Of a stretch of 7,060 nt of DNA, positions 1 through 6,134 are shown one piece after another. Source of the DNA: an uncultured Chloroflexota bacterium (lineage in GTDB: Bacteria; Chloroflexota; Dehalococcoidia; UBA2979); contig CADEHD010000107.1 of the NCBI GenBank assembly GCA_902827055.1, positions 1 to 7,060 on the forward strand, given 5' to 3'. Numbering within the stretch: the stretch's first letter is position 1; each line of letters starts with the position of its first letter. Made by a program: the position numbers and the translations under genes. The notes below the pieces were generated by a model, which saw only the letters and a list, made by a program, of their open reading frames with translations, was not told where the DNA came from and did no database searches.

Positions 1-77
1 GACCCTCGGAGCCGCGCGCTGCGTCGCCGCATCCGCCTGGCGCGCCACGGCGGGCCGGCCGAGCCTCGCCGCGACCC

Positions 78-105
78 TTGTCATGCTCGCGGACGCGACT
101 ACCAT
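78..105 (+). promoter_or_regulatory. Candidate sigma70-type promoter of the CoA-transferase pair
   Basis: A -35 box TTGTCA (78-83, five of six matches to TTGACA) is followed after 16 bp by TACCAT (100-105, four of six matches to TATAAT). Transcription would begin near 112, giving an untranslated leader of about 30 nt that carries the Shine-Dalgarno GGAGG at 135-139. The remaining bases 1-77 hold no gene I can support. The boxes are read by eye and the call is an inference. Confidence 0.45.
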
Positions 106-143
106 ACGCACGCTAACGCCCGGAGCACGAACGTGGAGGCGGC

Positions 144-1349
144 ATGCCCGGTCCGCTCGAGGGAATTCGCGTCCTGGAGATTACTCGTAACGTGGCCGGC
201 CCGTTCGCCGGCAAGCTCCTCGCCGACTACGGCGCGGACGTCCTGAAGGTCGAGCCGCCCGAGGGCGACCCGGCTCGCGCGTACGGCCCCTTCCCCGGCG
301 ACGAGCCGCACCCGGAGCGCTCCGGCCTCTTCCTCCACCTGAACACCAACAAGCGCTCGATCACCCTCGACCCGTCCACGGCGACGGGCGCGGGCATCGT
401 GCGACGGCTGGTGGCCGAGACGGACATCGTCATCGAGGACTTCGCCCCGGGCCAGGCGCAGGCGTGGGGCTGGGGATGGGACACACTCTCCGAGGGGCGC
501 CCCGACCTCGTGATGGCCTCGATCACGCCGTGGGGCCAGACGGGGCCGTACCACGAGTACCTGGGCTCCGAGATCACGCTGCAGGCGATGGGCGGGCCGC
601 TGCAGAACAACGGCCACATCTCCATGTACCCGATCAAGCTCGGGGGGAACACGGCGCACTACCACGCCGGGGCCGCCGCGGCCTACGCGGCGATGCTGGC
701 GCGCCTCCGCGCGGAGATGGGCGGCGAGGGCGACTACATCGACCTCGCGGTCTACGAGTGCCAAGCGGGCTTCCGCGATCGGCGGACGGTCTACATGGCG
801 GCCGCGGCCTACACGGGCTACCCCTCGAAGCGGGGCGGGTCGCAGATCCGGATGGGCACAGGCGTGCGCCCCACCCTGGACGGCTACGTGAACGTGCTGG
901 GCTCGGGCAACCGACTGCCGGCGCTGCTCACGATGATCGAGCGCGAGGATCTGCTGCAGAACCCGGACATCTTCAAGCCACCGGCGTTCGTCCCGCAGGA
1001 CCTGGTCGACGAGGTGGAGGCCTCCTACCTCGTGTACCTGATGCAGCACACCAAGATGGAGGTGGTGACGCGCGCGCAGGAGCTGGGCATCCTCTCCGGC
1101 GCGGTCATGACCACCGAGGACCTGCTCACGGACCCGCACTACCGCAGTCGCGGGATGTGGGACACGATCGACCACCCGGCCACGGGGCCCCTCGAGTACC
1201 CCGGGCGCCCCACGATCATGAGCGACTCGCCGCGGCCGGCGCCGCGTCGCGCGCCGCTGCTCGGCGAGCACAACCTCGAGGTGTACGTCGACCGCCTCGG
1301 CTTCACGAAGCAGGACGTCGTCGCGATGCGTGCCGAGGGCGTCATCTAG
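144..1349 (+). CDS. CaiB/BaiF family (class III) CoA-transferase, non-canonical active site
   Basis: A 401-aa cytoplasmic protein of the class III CoA-transferase family, which moves CoA between carboxylic acids. The family signatures are the N-terminal LEGIRVLEIT (5-14), ADYGADVLKVEPPEGD (27-42), LNTNKRSITLD (66-76), the central G-EGDYIDLAVYE segment (194-205) and the C-terminal LLGEHN (372-377). The length is normal for the family. The ATG is supported by GGAGG at 135-139, four bases upstream. The odd point is the active site. Aligned without gaps to the CaiB/Frc region around the catalytic Asp169 (ADFSSG in CaiB, from memory), this protein reads AHYHAG (171-176), which puts His172 where the nucleophilic Asp should be. 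It may be the non-catalytic subunit of a heteromer with the next gene, or belong to a divergent subgroup. Family membership is secure; the substrate is unknown. Confidence 0.93.
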   Translation: MPGPLEGIRVLEITRNVAGPFAGKLLADYGADVLKVEPPEGDPARAYGPFPGDEPHPERSGLFLHLNTNKRSITLDPSTATGAGIVRRLVAETDIVIEDFAPGQAQAWGWGWDTLSEGRPDLVMASITPWGQTGPYHEYLGSEITLQAMGGPLQNNGHISMYPIKLGGNTAHYHAGAAAAYAAMLARLRAEMGGEGDYIDLAVYECQAGFRDRRTVYMAAAAYTGYPSKRGGSQIRMGTGVRPTLDGYVNVLGSGNRLPALLTMIEREDLLQNPDIFKPPAFVPQDLVDEVEASYLVYLMQHTKMEVVTRAQELGILSGAVMTTEDLLTDPHYRSRGMWDTIDHPATGPLEYPGRPTIMSDSPRPAPRRAPLLGEHNLEVYVDRLGFTKQDVVAMRAEGVI

Positions 1350-1373
1350 TCGCGATCGAGTCGCGCCCCAACT

Positions 1374-1378
1374 GGAGG
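1374..1378 (+). promoter_or_regulatory. Ribosome binding site of the second CoA-transferase
   Basis: GGAGG lies six bases before the ATG at 1385. It fixes that ATG as the start, although the same reading frame stays open far upstream inside the preceding gene. Confidence 0.85.
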
Positions 1379-1384
1379 TATGAG

Positions 1385-2725
1385 ATGGCGAAGAACGCAC
1401 GACTCCCCCTGGAGGGGGTGCGCATCGCGGACGTGACCGTCGTCTGGGCGGGGCCGCACGTCACGCAGCTCCTCGCGGAGTGGGGCGCGGACGTGATCCG
1501 CGTGGAGCCGATCAACCGCATCCAGCCCTTCTCGCGTGGCGGCGACTCGCAGGTCACGAAGGAGCAGGCCGAGGCGATGGGCAAGGCGGGGACGCCCACC
1601 GGCATGTACCCCGGCTTCGACCCCGGCCACGACCGCTGGAACCGCAACGCGGGGTTCAACGCGCACTCGCGGAACAAGCGCTCGATGGCGTGCGACTTCA
1701 ACACGCCGGAGGGCCGCGAGGCGTTCATCCGCCTCCTCAAGGTCAGCGACGCGTTCATCGAGAACAACGTCCCGGTGACGATCAACAAGGCAGGCCTCGA
1801 CTGGGACGTGGTCAAGGAGATCAACCCGCGCCTGATCATGCTCCGCATGCCGGCGTTCGGCCTCTCCGGGCCGTACGGCAACTTCCGCGCGTTCGGCACG
1901 CACGTCGAGGGGATGATCGGCCACCACCTGATCCGCGGGTACCCGGAGGCGGGGCCCGACTACACGGGCGAGGCGTTCACGGCCGACGCGATGGCGGGTG
2001 TGCTCGGCGCGCTCTCGATCGTCATGGGGCTGCGTCACCGCGAGCGCACCGGGCGCGGCCAACACATCGAGATGCCGCTGGCGGAGTCGTTCCTGCCGGT
2101 GTTGGGCGAGTTCATCATGGACTACACGATGAACAAGCGCGTGGCGGAGCCGCAGGGCAACCGTCACCCCTCGCACGCGCCGCATGGGGTGTATCCGACG
2201 GCGGGCAGCGACCAGTGGATCGCCATCGACGTGGACTCGGATGGGATGTTCGCGGCGCTCTGCGCCTGCCTCGGCAAGCCGGAGCTGGCCGAGGACGAGC
2301 GCTACCGCGGGCAGCTCGAGCGGTGGAAGCACCGTGACGCCCTCGACAAGGAGATCGGCGCGCTCACCCGCGGCCTCTCGAAGGAGGCGCTCTTCCACCA
2401 GCTGCAGGCGGCGGGCGTCAACGCCGCGCCCGTGAACAACGAGGTGGAGGCGCTGGCCGACCCGCAGCTGAACGCCCGCGAGTGGTTCAAGCAGATCGAG
2501 ATGCCCACGGTGGGCACGCACAAGTACCCGGGCTACCTCTTCAAGATGGAGCGCACGCCCGACGAGGTGCGCCTGCCACCGCCGCTGCTGGGCCAGCACA
2601 ACGAGGAGATCTACCTCGACCTGCTGGGGTTCACCCGCGCGGAGTACGAGGCCATGATCGCGAAGGGCATCGTGGGGGACACGTACGCGCCGGAGGTGCT
2701 GGCGGCGGTCCAGGGCGCCCTCTAG
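1385..2725 (+). CDS. CaiB/BaiF family (class III) CoA-transferase with catalytic Asp
   Basis: A 446-aa class III CoA-transferase, paralogous to the preceding gene and 35 bp downstream of it, so almost certainly co-transcribed. Family signatures are LEGVRIADVTVVWAGP (9-24), AEWGADVIRVEP (31-42), SRNKRSMACDFN (95-106), the RTGRGQHIEM block (221-230), and LLGQHNEEIYLDLLG (401-415) near the C-terminus. The catalytic aspartate is Asp201, in ADAMAG (200-205), at the same spacing from the TGRGQ block as in CaiB. An extra stretch of roughly 50 residues between the N-terminal Rossmann strand and the NKRS motif (about 44-95, rich in Gly, Pro and charged residues) makes it longer than its neighbour. It should be able to form the aspartyl and CoA-thioester intermediates typical of the family. 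The acyl substrate cannot be read from sequence. Heteromer formation with the upstream product is an inference. Confidence 0.95.
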   Translation: MAKNARLPLEGVRIADVTVVWAGPHVTQLLAEWGADVIRVEPINRIQPFSRGGDSQVTKEQAEAMGKAGTPTGMYPGFDPGHDRWNRNAGFNAHSRNKRSMACDFNTPEGREAFIRLLKVSDAFIENNVPVTINKAGLDWDVVKEINPRLIMLRMPAFGLSGPYGNFRAFGTHVEGMIGHHLIRGYPEAGPDYTGEAFTADAMAGVLGALSIVMGLRHRERTGRGQHIEMPLAESFLPVLGEFIMDYTMNKRVAEPQGNRHPSHAPHGVYPTAGSDQWIAIDVDSDGMFAALCACLGKPELAEDERYRGQLERWKHRDALDKEIGALTRGLSKEALFHQLQAAGVNAAPVNNEVEALADPQLNAREWFKQIEMPTVGTHKYPGYLFKMERTPDEVRLPPPLLGQHNEEIYLDLLGFTRAEYEAMIAKGIVGDTYAPEVLAAVQGAL

Positions 2726-2754
2726 CGCGCCGCGATCCCTCGTGGGGTGGGTGG

Positions 2755-2773
2755 GGCGCCCGCGTCGGGCGCC
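2755..2773 (+). terminator. Hairpin after the CoA-transferase pair, possible terminator
   Basis: A perfect 8-bp inverted repeat, GGCGCCCG (2755-2762) and CGGGCGCC (2766-2773), encloses a CGT loop and begins 29 bases after the stop at 2725. No T-run follows, so it would be a U-tract-free hairpin terminator or a 3'-end protector. It separates the pair from a gene that seems to have its own promoter, which agrees with termination here. Confidence 0.4.
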
Positions 2774-2802
2774 GCGCGCAGGTACGTAGCACGGGCCGGC
2801 TG

Positions 2803-2808
2803 TAGCCT
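2803..2808 (+). promoter_or_regulatory. -10 box for a leaderless transcript
   Basis: TAGCCT fits TAnnnT and ends six bases before the GTG at 2815, so transcription would start at or next to the start codon. No Shine-Dalgarno-like purine run lies between 2795 and 2814. I see no good -35 box about 17 bp upstream, so the call rests on the -10 box and the absence of a ribosome binding site. Confidence 0.4.
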
Positions 2809-2814
2809 CGGCCG

Positions 2815-3624
2815 GTGGACCTCCTCGACGCGTTGTTGCTGGTGCTGGTCGGGTTCGTCGTGGGCGCGTACGCGGCGGCGATCGGCGCGGGCGGCGGCTT
2901 CCTGATCACGCCGCTCCTCCTGCTGCGGTATCCCACCGCGCTGCCCGTGGAGGTCACGGCGGCCTCGCTCACGGTGGTCGCGCTGTCGGCGGGGGTGTCC
3001 TCCGGCGTGGCGGCCGTCGGGCGGCGCATCGACTACGGGGTCACGGCGCTCCTCGCGGTGTCCACGGTGCCGACAGCGCTCGTCGGTGCGGCGCTGACGG
3101 ACCTCGTGCCGCGGACGCTGTTCTCGCTGGGCATCGCGGCCCTGTTGCTGGCGCTGGCCGTGTACCTCACCGTGCGGCCCCGCTCGCTCTTCGTGACCCC
3201 GGTCCGCCGAGGCTGGCGGCGGGAGTTCACGGAGGGCGCCGACACGTACGTGTACACCGTGCCCGTGGCGCGGGCGGTTGTGGGTGCGGCGGCGGCGGCG
3301 TTCGTCTCGGCGCTCTCCGGCATCGGTGGCGGGCCCTTCCACGTGCCCGTGGCCACGCGCATCGCGCGCATCCCGCACCGCCTCGCGGTCCCGTCCGTGC
3401 AAATGACGATCCTGACGCTGTCCGTGGTGGTGGTGGCGTACCACCTCGCGATGGGGCACGTGGGGCCGCCGATGCAGGACGTGCCGTGGCTGGGAGTGGG
3501 GATCGTGGCCGGCAACCCGGTGGGCCAGTGGCTGAACCGACGGCTGGGCGAGGGGCCGCTCACGAGGGCGCTCGCGGCCGGGCTGCTGCTGATCAGCCTC
3601 CGTACGGCGTGGGGCGCACTCTAG
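2815..3624 (+). CDS. TSUP family (TauE/SafE-like) membrane permease
   Basis: A 269-aa inner-membrane protein with about eight hydrophobic helices (roughly 4-26, 45-67, 74-95, 100-120, 148-170, 195-212, 223-240, 248-265). It consists of two repeats, each opening with the glycine-rich TSUP signature: IGAGGGFLITP (23-33) and SGIGGGPFHVP (168-178). The longest cytoplasmic or external loop (about 121-147) is basic and separates the two halves. Members of the family move sulfite, sulfoacetate, taurine-derived anions or other small organic anions. The substrate here cannot be told. The GTG start has no Shine-Dalgarno and looks leaderless. Length is typical and the reading frame is intact. It lies 89 bp beyond the CoA-transferase pair, on the same strand but probably under its own promoter, so a link to CoA metabolism is only possible. 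Confidence 0.92.
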   Translation: MDLLDALLLVLVGFVVGAYAAAIGAGGGFLITPLLLLRYPTALPVEVTAASLTVVALSAGVSSGVAAVGRRIDYGVTALLAVSTVPTALVGAALTDLVPRTLFSLGIAALLLALAVYLTVRPRSLFVTPVRRGWRREFTEGADTYVYTVPVARAVVGAAAAAFVSALSGIGGGPFHVPVATRIARIPHRLAVPSVQMTILTLSVVVVAYHLAMGHVGPPMQDVPWLGVGIVAGNPVGQWLNRRLGEGPLTRALAAGLLLISLRTAWGAL

Positions 3625-3635
3625 CGTGAGCGGAG

Positions 3636-3647
3636 GCCTCGCGAGGC
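3636..3647. repeat. 12-bp perfect palindrome between permease and peptidase genes
   Basis: GCCTCGCGAGGC is perfectly self-complementary, 11 bases after the permease stop and about 95 bases before the preferred peptidase start. As a hairpin it is poor (four stem pairs if the loop has four bases), so a dimeric regulator site or chance in GC-rich DNA are the alternatives. Confidence 0.2.
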
Positions 3648-3732
3648 GGCACGCGGCGCACAGCACTTGACGGGAATATCGCGACTCCACCACCGTGAGT
3701 CGCAACCTGCACGAGTACGCCTCGATCGGAAC

Positions 3733-3737
3733 GGGAG
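3733..3737 (+). promoter_or_regulatory. Ribosome binding site deciding the peptidase start
   Basis: GGGAG lies five bases before the ATG at 3743. The in-frame GTG at 3695, 16 codons upstream, has no purine-rich site before it. This favours the ATG. Confidence 0.6.
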
Positions 3738-3742
3738 CGCCG

Positions 3743-5023
3743 ATGTTCGCCGAGCGACGCCAGAAACTCATGCGCTCGATGCGCGGTGGTGTGGCGATCT
3801 TCGCCGGGGCCCACGAGGTGCTTCGCAACGGCGATGTGCACTTCGATTTCCGCCAGTCCTCGACGTTTCACTACCTGACGGGGTTCGACGAGCCGGACGC
3901 TGTGGCGGTCCTGCGGCCGGGCCACGCGCAGCCGTTCGTCCTCTTCGTGCGGCCGCACGACCCGGCGATGGAGATCTGGGTGGGGCCGCGCGCCGGCATC
4001 GAGGGGGCGCAGCGCGACTTCGGGGCGGACGCGGCGTTCGCCATCGACGACCTGGAGGCGGAGCTGCCGAAGCTCCTGGTCGAGGCTGACACCGTCTACT
4101 TCTCGCTGGGTTCCGACGACCGGGTGCAGAGCATCATCACCGGCGCGATCGGCCGCCGGCGCGCGGCCCCGAACGCCCTCGAGCAGATCATCGACCCCGC
4201 TCCCCTGCTGGCCACGATGCGCCTGATCAAGTCGCGCGAGGAGCTGGAGCTGCTGCAGCGCGCCATCGATGTCACGGGCGCGGGCATCGACGCGGCGGTG
4301 CGCGCGACGAAGCCGGGCATGCACGAGTACGAGGTGCAGGCCGTCCTCGAGGGTGAGTACCGGCGCGCGGGCGCGATGCGACTGGGGTTCCCCTCGATCG
4401 TGGCGGGGGGACCGAACTCGTGCACGCTGCATTACGTCGCGAACAACCGCAAGCTGGGGCGCGGCGACCTGCTGCTGCTCGACACGGGTGCGGAGTGGGA
4501 CTACTACAGCGCCGACGTGAGCAGGACGTTCCCTGCCGGCGGTGACTTCTCTCCCGAGCAGCGCGCGGTCTACGACATCGTGCTGGACGCGCAGCAGGCG
4601 GGCATCGAGGCGACGCGGCCCGGCGCCACGTTCATGGACGTCCACGAGGCGGCTGTGAAGGTGGTGACGCAGGGCCTCCGCAAGCTCAAGGTCCTCGAGG
4701 GGCGCGTCGACGCGCTGATCAAGGCGGCGGCGTACCGTCCTTACTTCATGCACGGGACGAGCCACTGGCTGGGGCTGGACGTCCACGACGAGGGCCCGTA
4801 CCGCTCCGGGGCGCGATCCATCGAGCTGAAGGCCGGGATGGTGCTGACGGTGGAGCCCGGGATCTACATCGGGCCGAAGGCCGAGGCGCCGCGGGAGCTG
4901 CGCGGCATCGGTGTGCGCATCGAGGATGACGTGCTGGTGACGCGGACCGGGCACCGCAACCTCAGCGAGCGCATCCCGCGTGACCCGGCCACCCTGGAGG
5001 CGATGGCGGGCAGCAACGTGTAG
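3743..5023 (+). CDS. pepP: Xaa-Pro aminopeptidase (aminopeptidase P, M24 family)
   Basis: A 426-aa cytoplasmic metallopeptidase that removes an N-terminal residue preceding proline. The N-terminal AMP_N domain (about 1-125) includes FRQSSTFHYLTGFDEPDAV (36-54), close to the E. coli PepP segment. The catalytic pita-bread domain (about 160-405) has every expected residue: His230 (LHY), metal ligands Asp247 (LLLDTG) and Asp258 (YSADVSRTFP), His337, His341 and His348 (from MHGTSHWLGLDVHD), Glu371 (TVEPG) and Glu394 (RIEDD). Their spacings match E. coli PepP (His243, Asp260, Asp271, His350, His354, His361, Glu383, Glu406) within one residue, so the enzyme should be active with two metal ions. The ATG is chosen for its GGGAG site. 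A GTG at 3695 would add 16 residues (442 aa), and a TTGACG at 3667-3672 could be part of a promoter, though no good -10 follows. Confidence 0.92.
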   Translation: MFAERRQKLMRSMRGGVAIFAGAHEVLRNGDVHFDFRQSSTFHYLTGFDEPDAVAVLRPGHAQPFVLFVRPHDPAMEIWVGPRAGIEGAQRDFGADAAFAIDDLEAELPKLLVEADTVYFSLGSDDRVQSIITGAIGRRRAAPNALEQIIDPAPLLATMRLIKSREELELLQRAIDVTGAGIDAAVRATKPGMHEYEVQAVLEGEYRRAGAMRLGFPSIVAGGPNSCTLHYVANNRKLGRGDLLLLDTGAEWDYYSADVSRTFPAGGDFSPEQRAVYDIVLDAQQAGIEATRPGATFMDVHEAAVKVVTQGLRKLKVLEGRVDALIKAAAYRPYFMHGTSHWLGLDVHDEGPYRSGARSIELKAGMVLTVEPGIYIGPKAEAPRELRGIGVRIEDDVLVTRTGHRNLSERIPRDPATLEAMAGSNV

Positions 5024-5062
5024 CCTCGACGGTCGGACTCGTACGCCGGGTCCGGCCATCGT

Positions 5063-5079
5063 GATCCGCGCAGCGGATC
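5063..5079 (+). terminator. Hairpin between the peptidase and VOC genes
   Basis: A perfect 7-bp inverted repeat, GATCCGC (5063-5069) and GCGGATC (5073-5079), with a three-base loop, lies 39 bases after the peptidase stop and 6 bases before the next ribosome binding site. No T-run follows. It could end the peptidase transcript, stabilise the 3' end, or affect translation of the VOC gene. Confidence 0.35.
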
Positions 5080-5085
5080 GGCAGC

Positions 5086-5095
5086 GGGGAGGTGA
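5086..5095 (+). promoter_or_regulatory. Strong ribosome binding site of the VOC gene
   Basis: GGGGAGGTGA contains GGAGGTGA, a near-complete complement of the 16S rRNA 3' end. It overlaps an in-frame GTG at 5092 and places the GGAGG core (5088-5092) five bases before the ATG at 5098. The GTG is therefore part of the binding site, not the start. Confidence 0.85.
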
Positions 5096-5097
5096 CC

Positions 5098-5481
5098 ATG
5101 CCGCGCGTCGTGCACTTCGAGATCCAGGCCGAGCAGCCGGAGCGGGCGATCGCCTTCTACTCGGGCGTGTTCGGGTGGCAATTCCCGCAGTGGATGGACG
5201 GCTACTGGGGCATCGTGACGGGCACCGAGGGTGAGGCGGGGATCGATGGCGGACTGATGCCGCGTCGAGGGCCGGCACCGACCTCGGGGGCACCGACCAA
5301 CGCGTTCGTCTGCACGATCGCGGTGGATGACGTCGAGGCGTACGCCGCGCAGGCGGTCGCCCACGGCGGCGAGGTGGTGGTGCCTCGGATGAGCATTCCC
5401 GGGGTGGGCTACAACATGTACTGCACGGATACCGAGGGCAACATCTTCGGGCTGTTCACGGACGACCCCTCGGCGAGCTAG
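5098..5481 (+). CDS. VOC superfamily (glyoxalase-fold) protein
   Basis: A 127-aa protein, the usual size of a single-domain VOC protein with two beta-alpha-beta-beta-beta modules. Module one begins VVHFEIQAEQPERAIAFY (4-21) and continues FGWQFPQW (25-32). Module two is FVCTIAVDDVEAYAAQAVAHGG (70-91), ending CTDTEGNIFGLFTDD (109-123). His6 sits where the first metal ligand lies in many VOC enzymes. The last position, usually Glu in glyoxalase I (GN-x-hydrophobic-E), is Gly118 in GNIFGLF, as in many uncharacterised bacterial VOC proteins. It is therefore not a classical glyoxalase I. Resistance protein, epimerase, dioxygenase-like or binding roles are all open. The start is set by a very strong Shine-Dalgarno. 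The peptidase gene ends 74 bp upstream. Confidence 0.88.
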   Translation: MPRVVHFEIQAEQPERAIAFYSGVFGWQFPQWMDGYWGIVTGTEGEAGIDGGLMPRRGPAPTSGAPTNAFVCTIAVDDVEAYAAQAVAHGGEVVVPRMSIPGVGYNMYCTDTEGNIFGLFTDDPSAS

Positions 5482-5490
5482 CGCGCGCCG

Positions 5491-5508
5491 CCGGGCGACG
5501 GTCGCCGG
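5491..5508 (+). terminator. Hairpin after the VOC gene, possible terminator
   Basis: CCGG (5491-5494) pairs with CCGG (5505-5508), then after a one-base bulge CGA (5496-5498) pairs with TCG (5502-5504) around a CGG loop. An alternative pairing is GGCGA with TCGCC (5494-5498 and 5502-5506). It begins 10 bases after the VOC stop and has no T-run. In sequence this GC-rich such hairpins are partly expected by chance. Confidence 0.3.
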
Positions 5509-5641
5509 GCACGCCCTCGCATGATCGCGCGAGCATCTGGGGTCGGGGCGAGCTAATGCCCACCACATGTCGGGGTGCTGGCTCGCGCCTACCGTGAACG
5601 CGGACGTTCCGACCTCGGGCGCCAGGATGGAAGCAGGTCCC

Positions 5642-6124
5642 GTGCGAGCAAACATGTGGATCGCGGTGCCGCTCGGGGGCGTCGCCCTGATCCTCGGCGC
5701 GTGCGCCGGCGAGTCGGTGCCAGCGACACCGACCCCGCGCGCCTCGGCGGCGACGGCGCAGCTGACGACGACCGTACCGCCCTCGGCGGCCACGACGGCC
5801 ACGAAGAGCGCGGCGACCGCGGCCGCGAGCGCGACCGTTTCGACGGCCACGACAGCCACCACCGGCTCAACCCCGGCGGCGACCGCGACGACCACGGCAC
5901 CGGCGGTCCGCAAGGTGAACGCGAACACGGCCACCCGCGCCGAGATCCAGGCAGCGCTGGAGGCGGCCGGAGTGCCGAACGCCTCGAACTGGTCGCGCGA
6001 GGTGGTCGAGTACCGGCCGTACGCCGCGACCGACACGAACTGGAGCAAGCTCCGCGGCGAGCTCGCGAAGTACAACCCCGGCCCCGGGGTCGTCGACCTG
6101 ATCATCTCCGCCCTCGAGCGGTAG
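5642..6124 (+). CDS. Lipoprotein with Thr/Ala-rich stalk and C-terminal helix-hairpin-helix (ComEA-like) domain
   Basis: A 160-aa protein from the GTG at 5642. The N-terminus is a lipoprotein signal peptide: Arg2, a hydrophobic core (about 5-19) and lipobox LGAC, making Cys21 the lipidated residue. Residues 22-89 are a low-complexity stalk of Thr, Ala, Ser and Pro. Residues 91-160 resemble the ComEA/T2SK-type helix-hairpin-helix fold: KVNANTATRAEIQAALEAAG (91-110), EVVEYRPY (120-127), then KLRGELAKYN and a final amphipathic helix. The VN-NTAT-x-x-EI opening and EYRPY are typical of that family. I infer a protein tethered outside the cell membrane whose tip binds DNA or a protein. The start is uncertain: GGAAG at 5629-5633 suits GTG 5642, while ATG 5627 (165 aa) lacks a spaced site and the frame is open back to 5567. 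It is followed after 10 bp by a membrane-protein gene. Confidence 0.8.
   Translation: MRANMWIAVPLGGVALILGACAGESVPATPTPRASAATAQLTTTVPPSAATTATKSAATAAASATVSTATTATTGSTPAATATTTAPAVRKVNANTATRAEIQAALEAAGVPNASNWSREVVEYRPYAATDTNWSKLRGELAKYNPGPGVVDLIISALER
5787..5852 (+). repeat. CGGCCACGA repeats encoding part of the lipoprotein stalk
   Basis: CGGCCACGA occurs twice in tandem (5787-5795 and 5796-5804) and again at 5844-5852. The repeats encode Ala/Thr-rich stalk sequence and suggest that stalk length changes by slippage or unequal exchange. Three short copies in GC-rich coding sequence are weak evidence. Confidence 0.4.
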
Positions 6125-6134
6125 GGGGCTCGGC

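Noticed and set aside
1..84. Possible divergent gene starting at an ATG on the - strand (84-82), open for 28 codons to the left edge
   Set aside because: No ribosome binding site, composition rich in Ala and Arg, and too short to judge.
464..1384. Upstream in-frame extension of the second CoA-transferase
   Set aside because: It overlaps the first CoA-transferase in another frame with an Arg/Gly/Pro-rich product. The family N-terminus and a good ribosome binding site mark 1385 as the start.
99..1400. Long open frame of over 430 codons on the - strand opposite the first CoA-transferase
   Set aside because: Its product is rich in Arg, Val, His and Gly with no family signature, as expected for the antisense of a GC-rich gene, and the + strand has clear family motifs.
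1346..2599. Open frame of over 410 codons on the - strand opposite the second CoA-transferase
   Set aside because: Shadow of the real + strand gene: an Arg/Val/His-rich product without motifs or a ribosome binding site.
3593..5293. Open frame of over 560 codons on the - strand opposite the peptidase
   Set aside because: The + strand encodes a peptidase with all catalytic residues. The - strand frame is Arg/His/Val rich and spans two real genes and their gap.
5516..5533. Inverted repeat CTCGC/GCGAG in the gap after the VOC gene
   Set aside because: Only five pairs with an eight-base loop, expected by chance at this GC content.
4864..6105. Long - strand open frame across the VOC and lipoprotein genes
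   Set aside because: It crosses several real genes, and the hydrophobic Ala/Val-rich stretch is only the antisense of the Thr/Ala-rich stalk.
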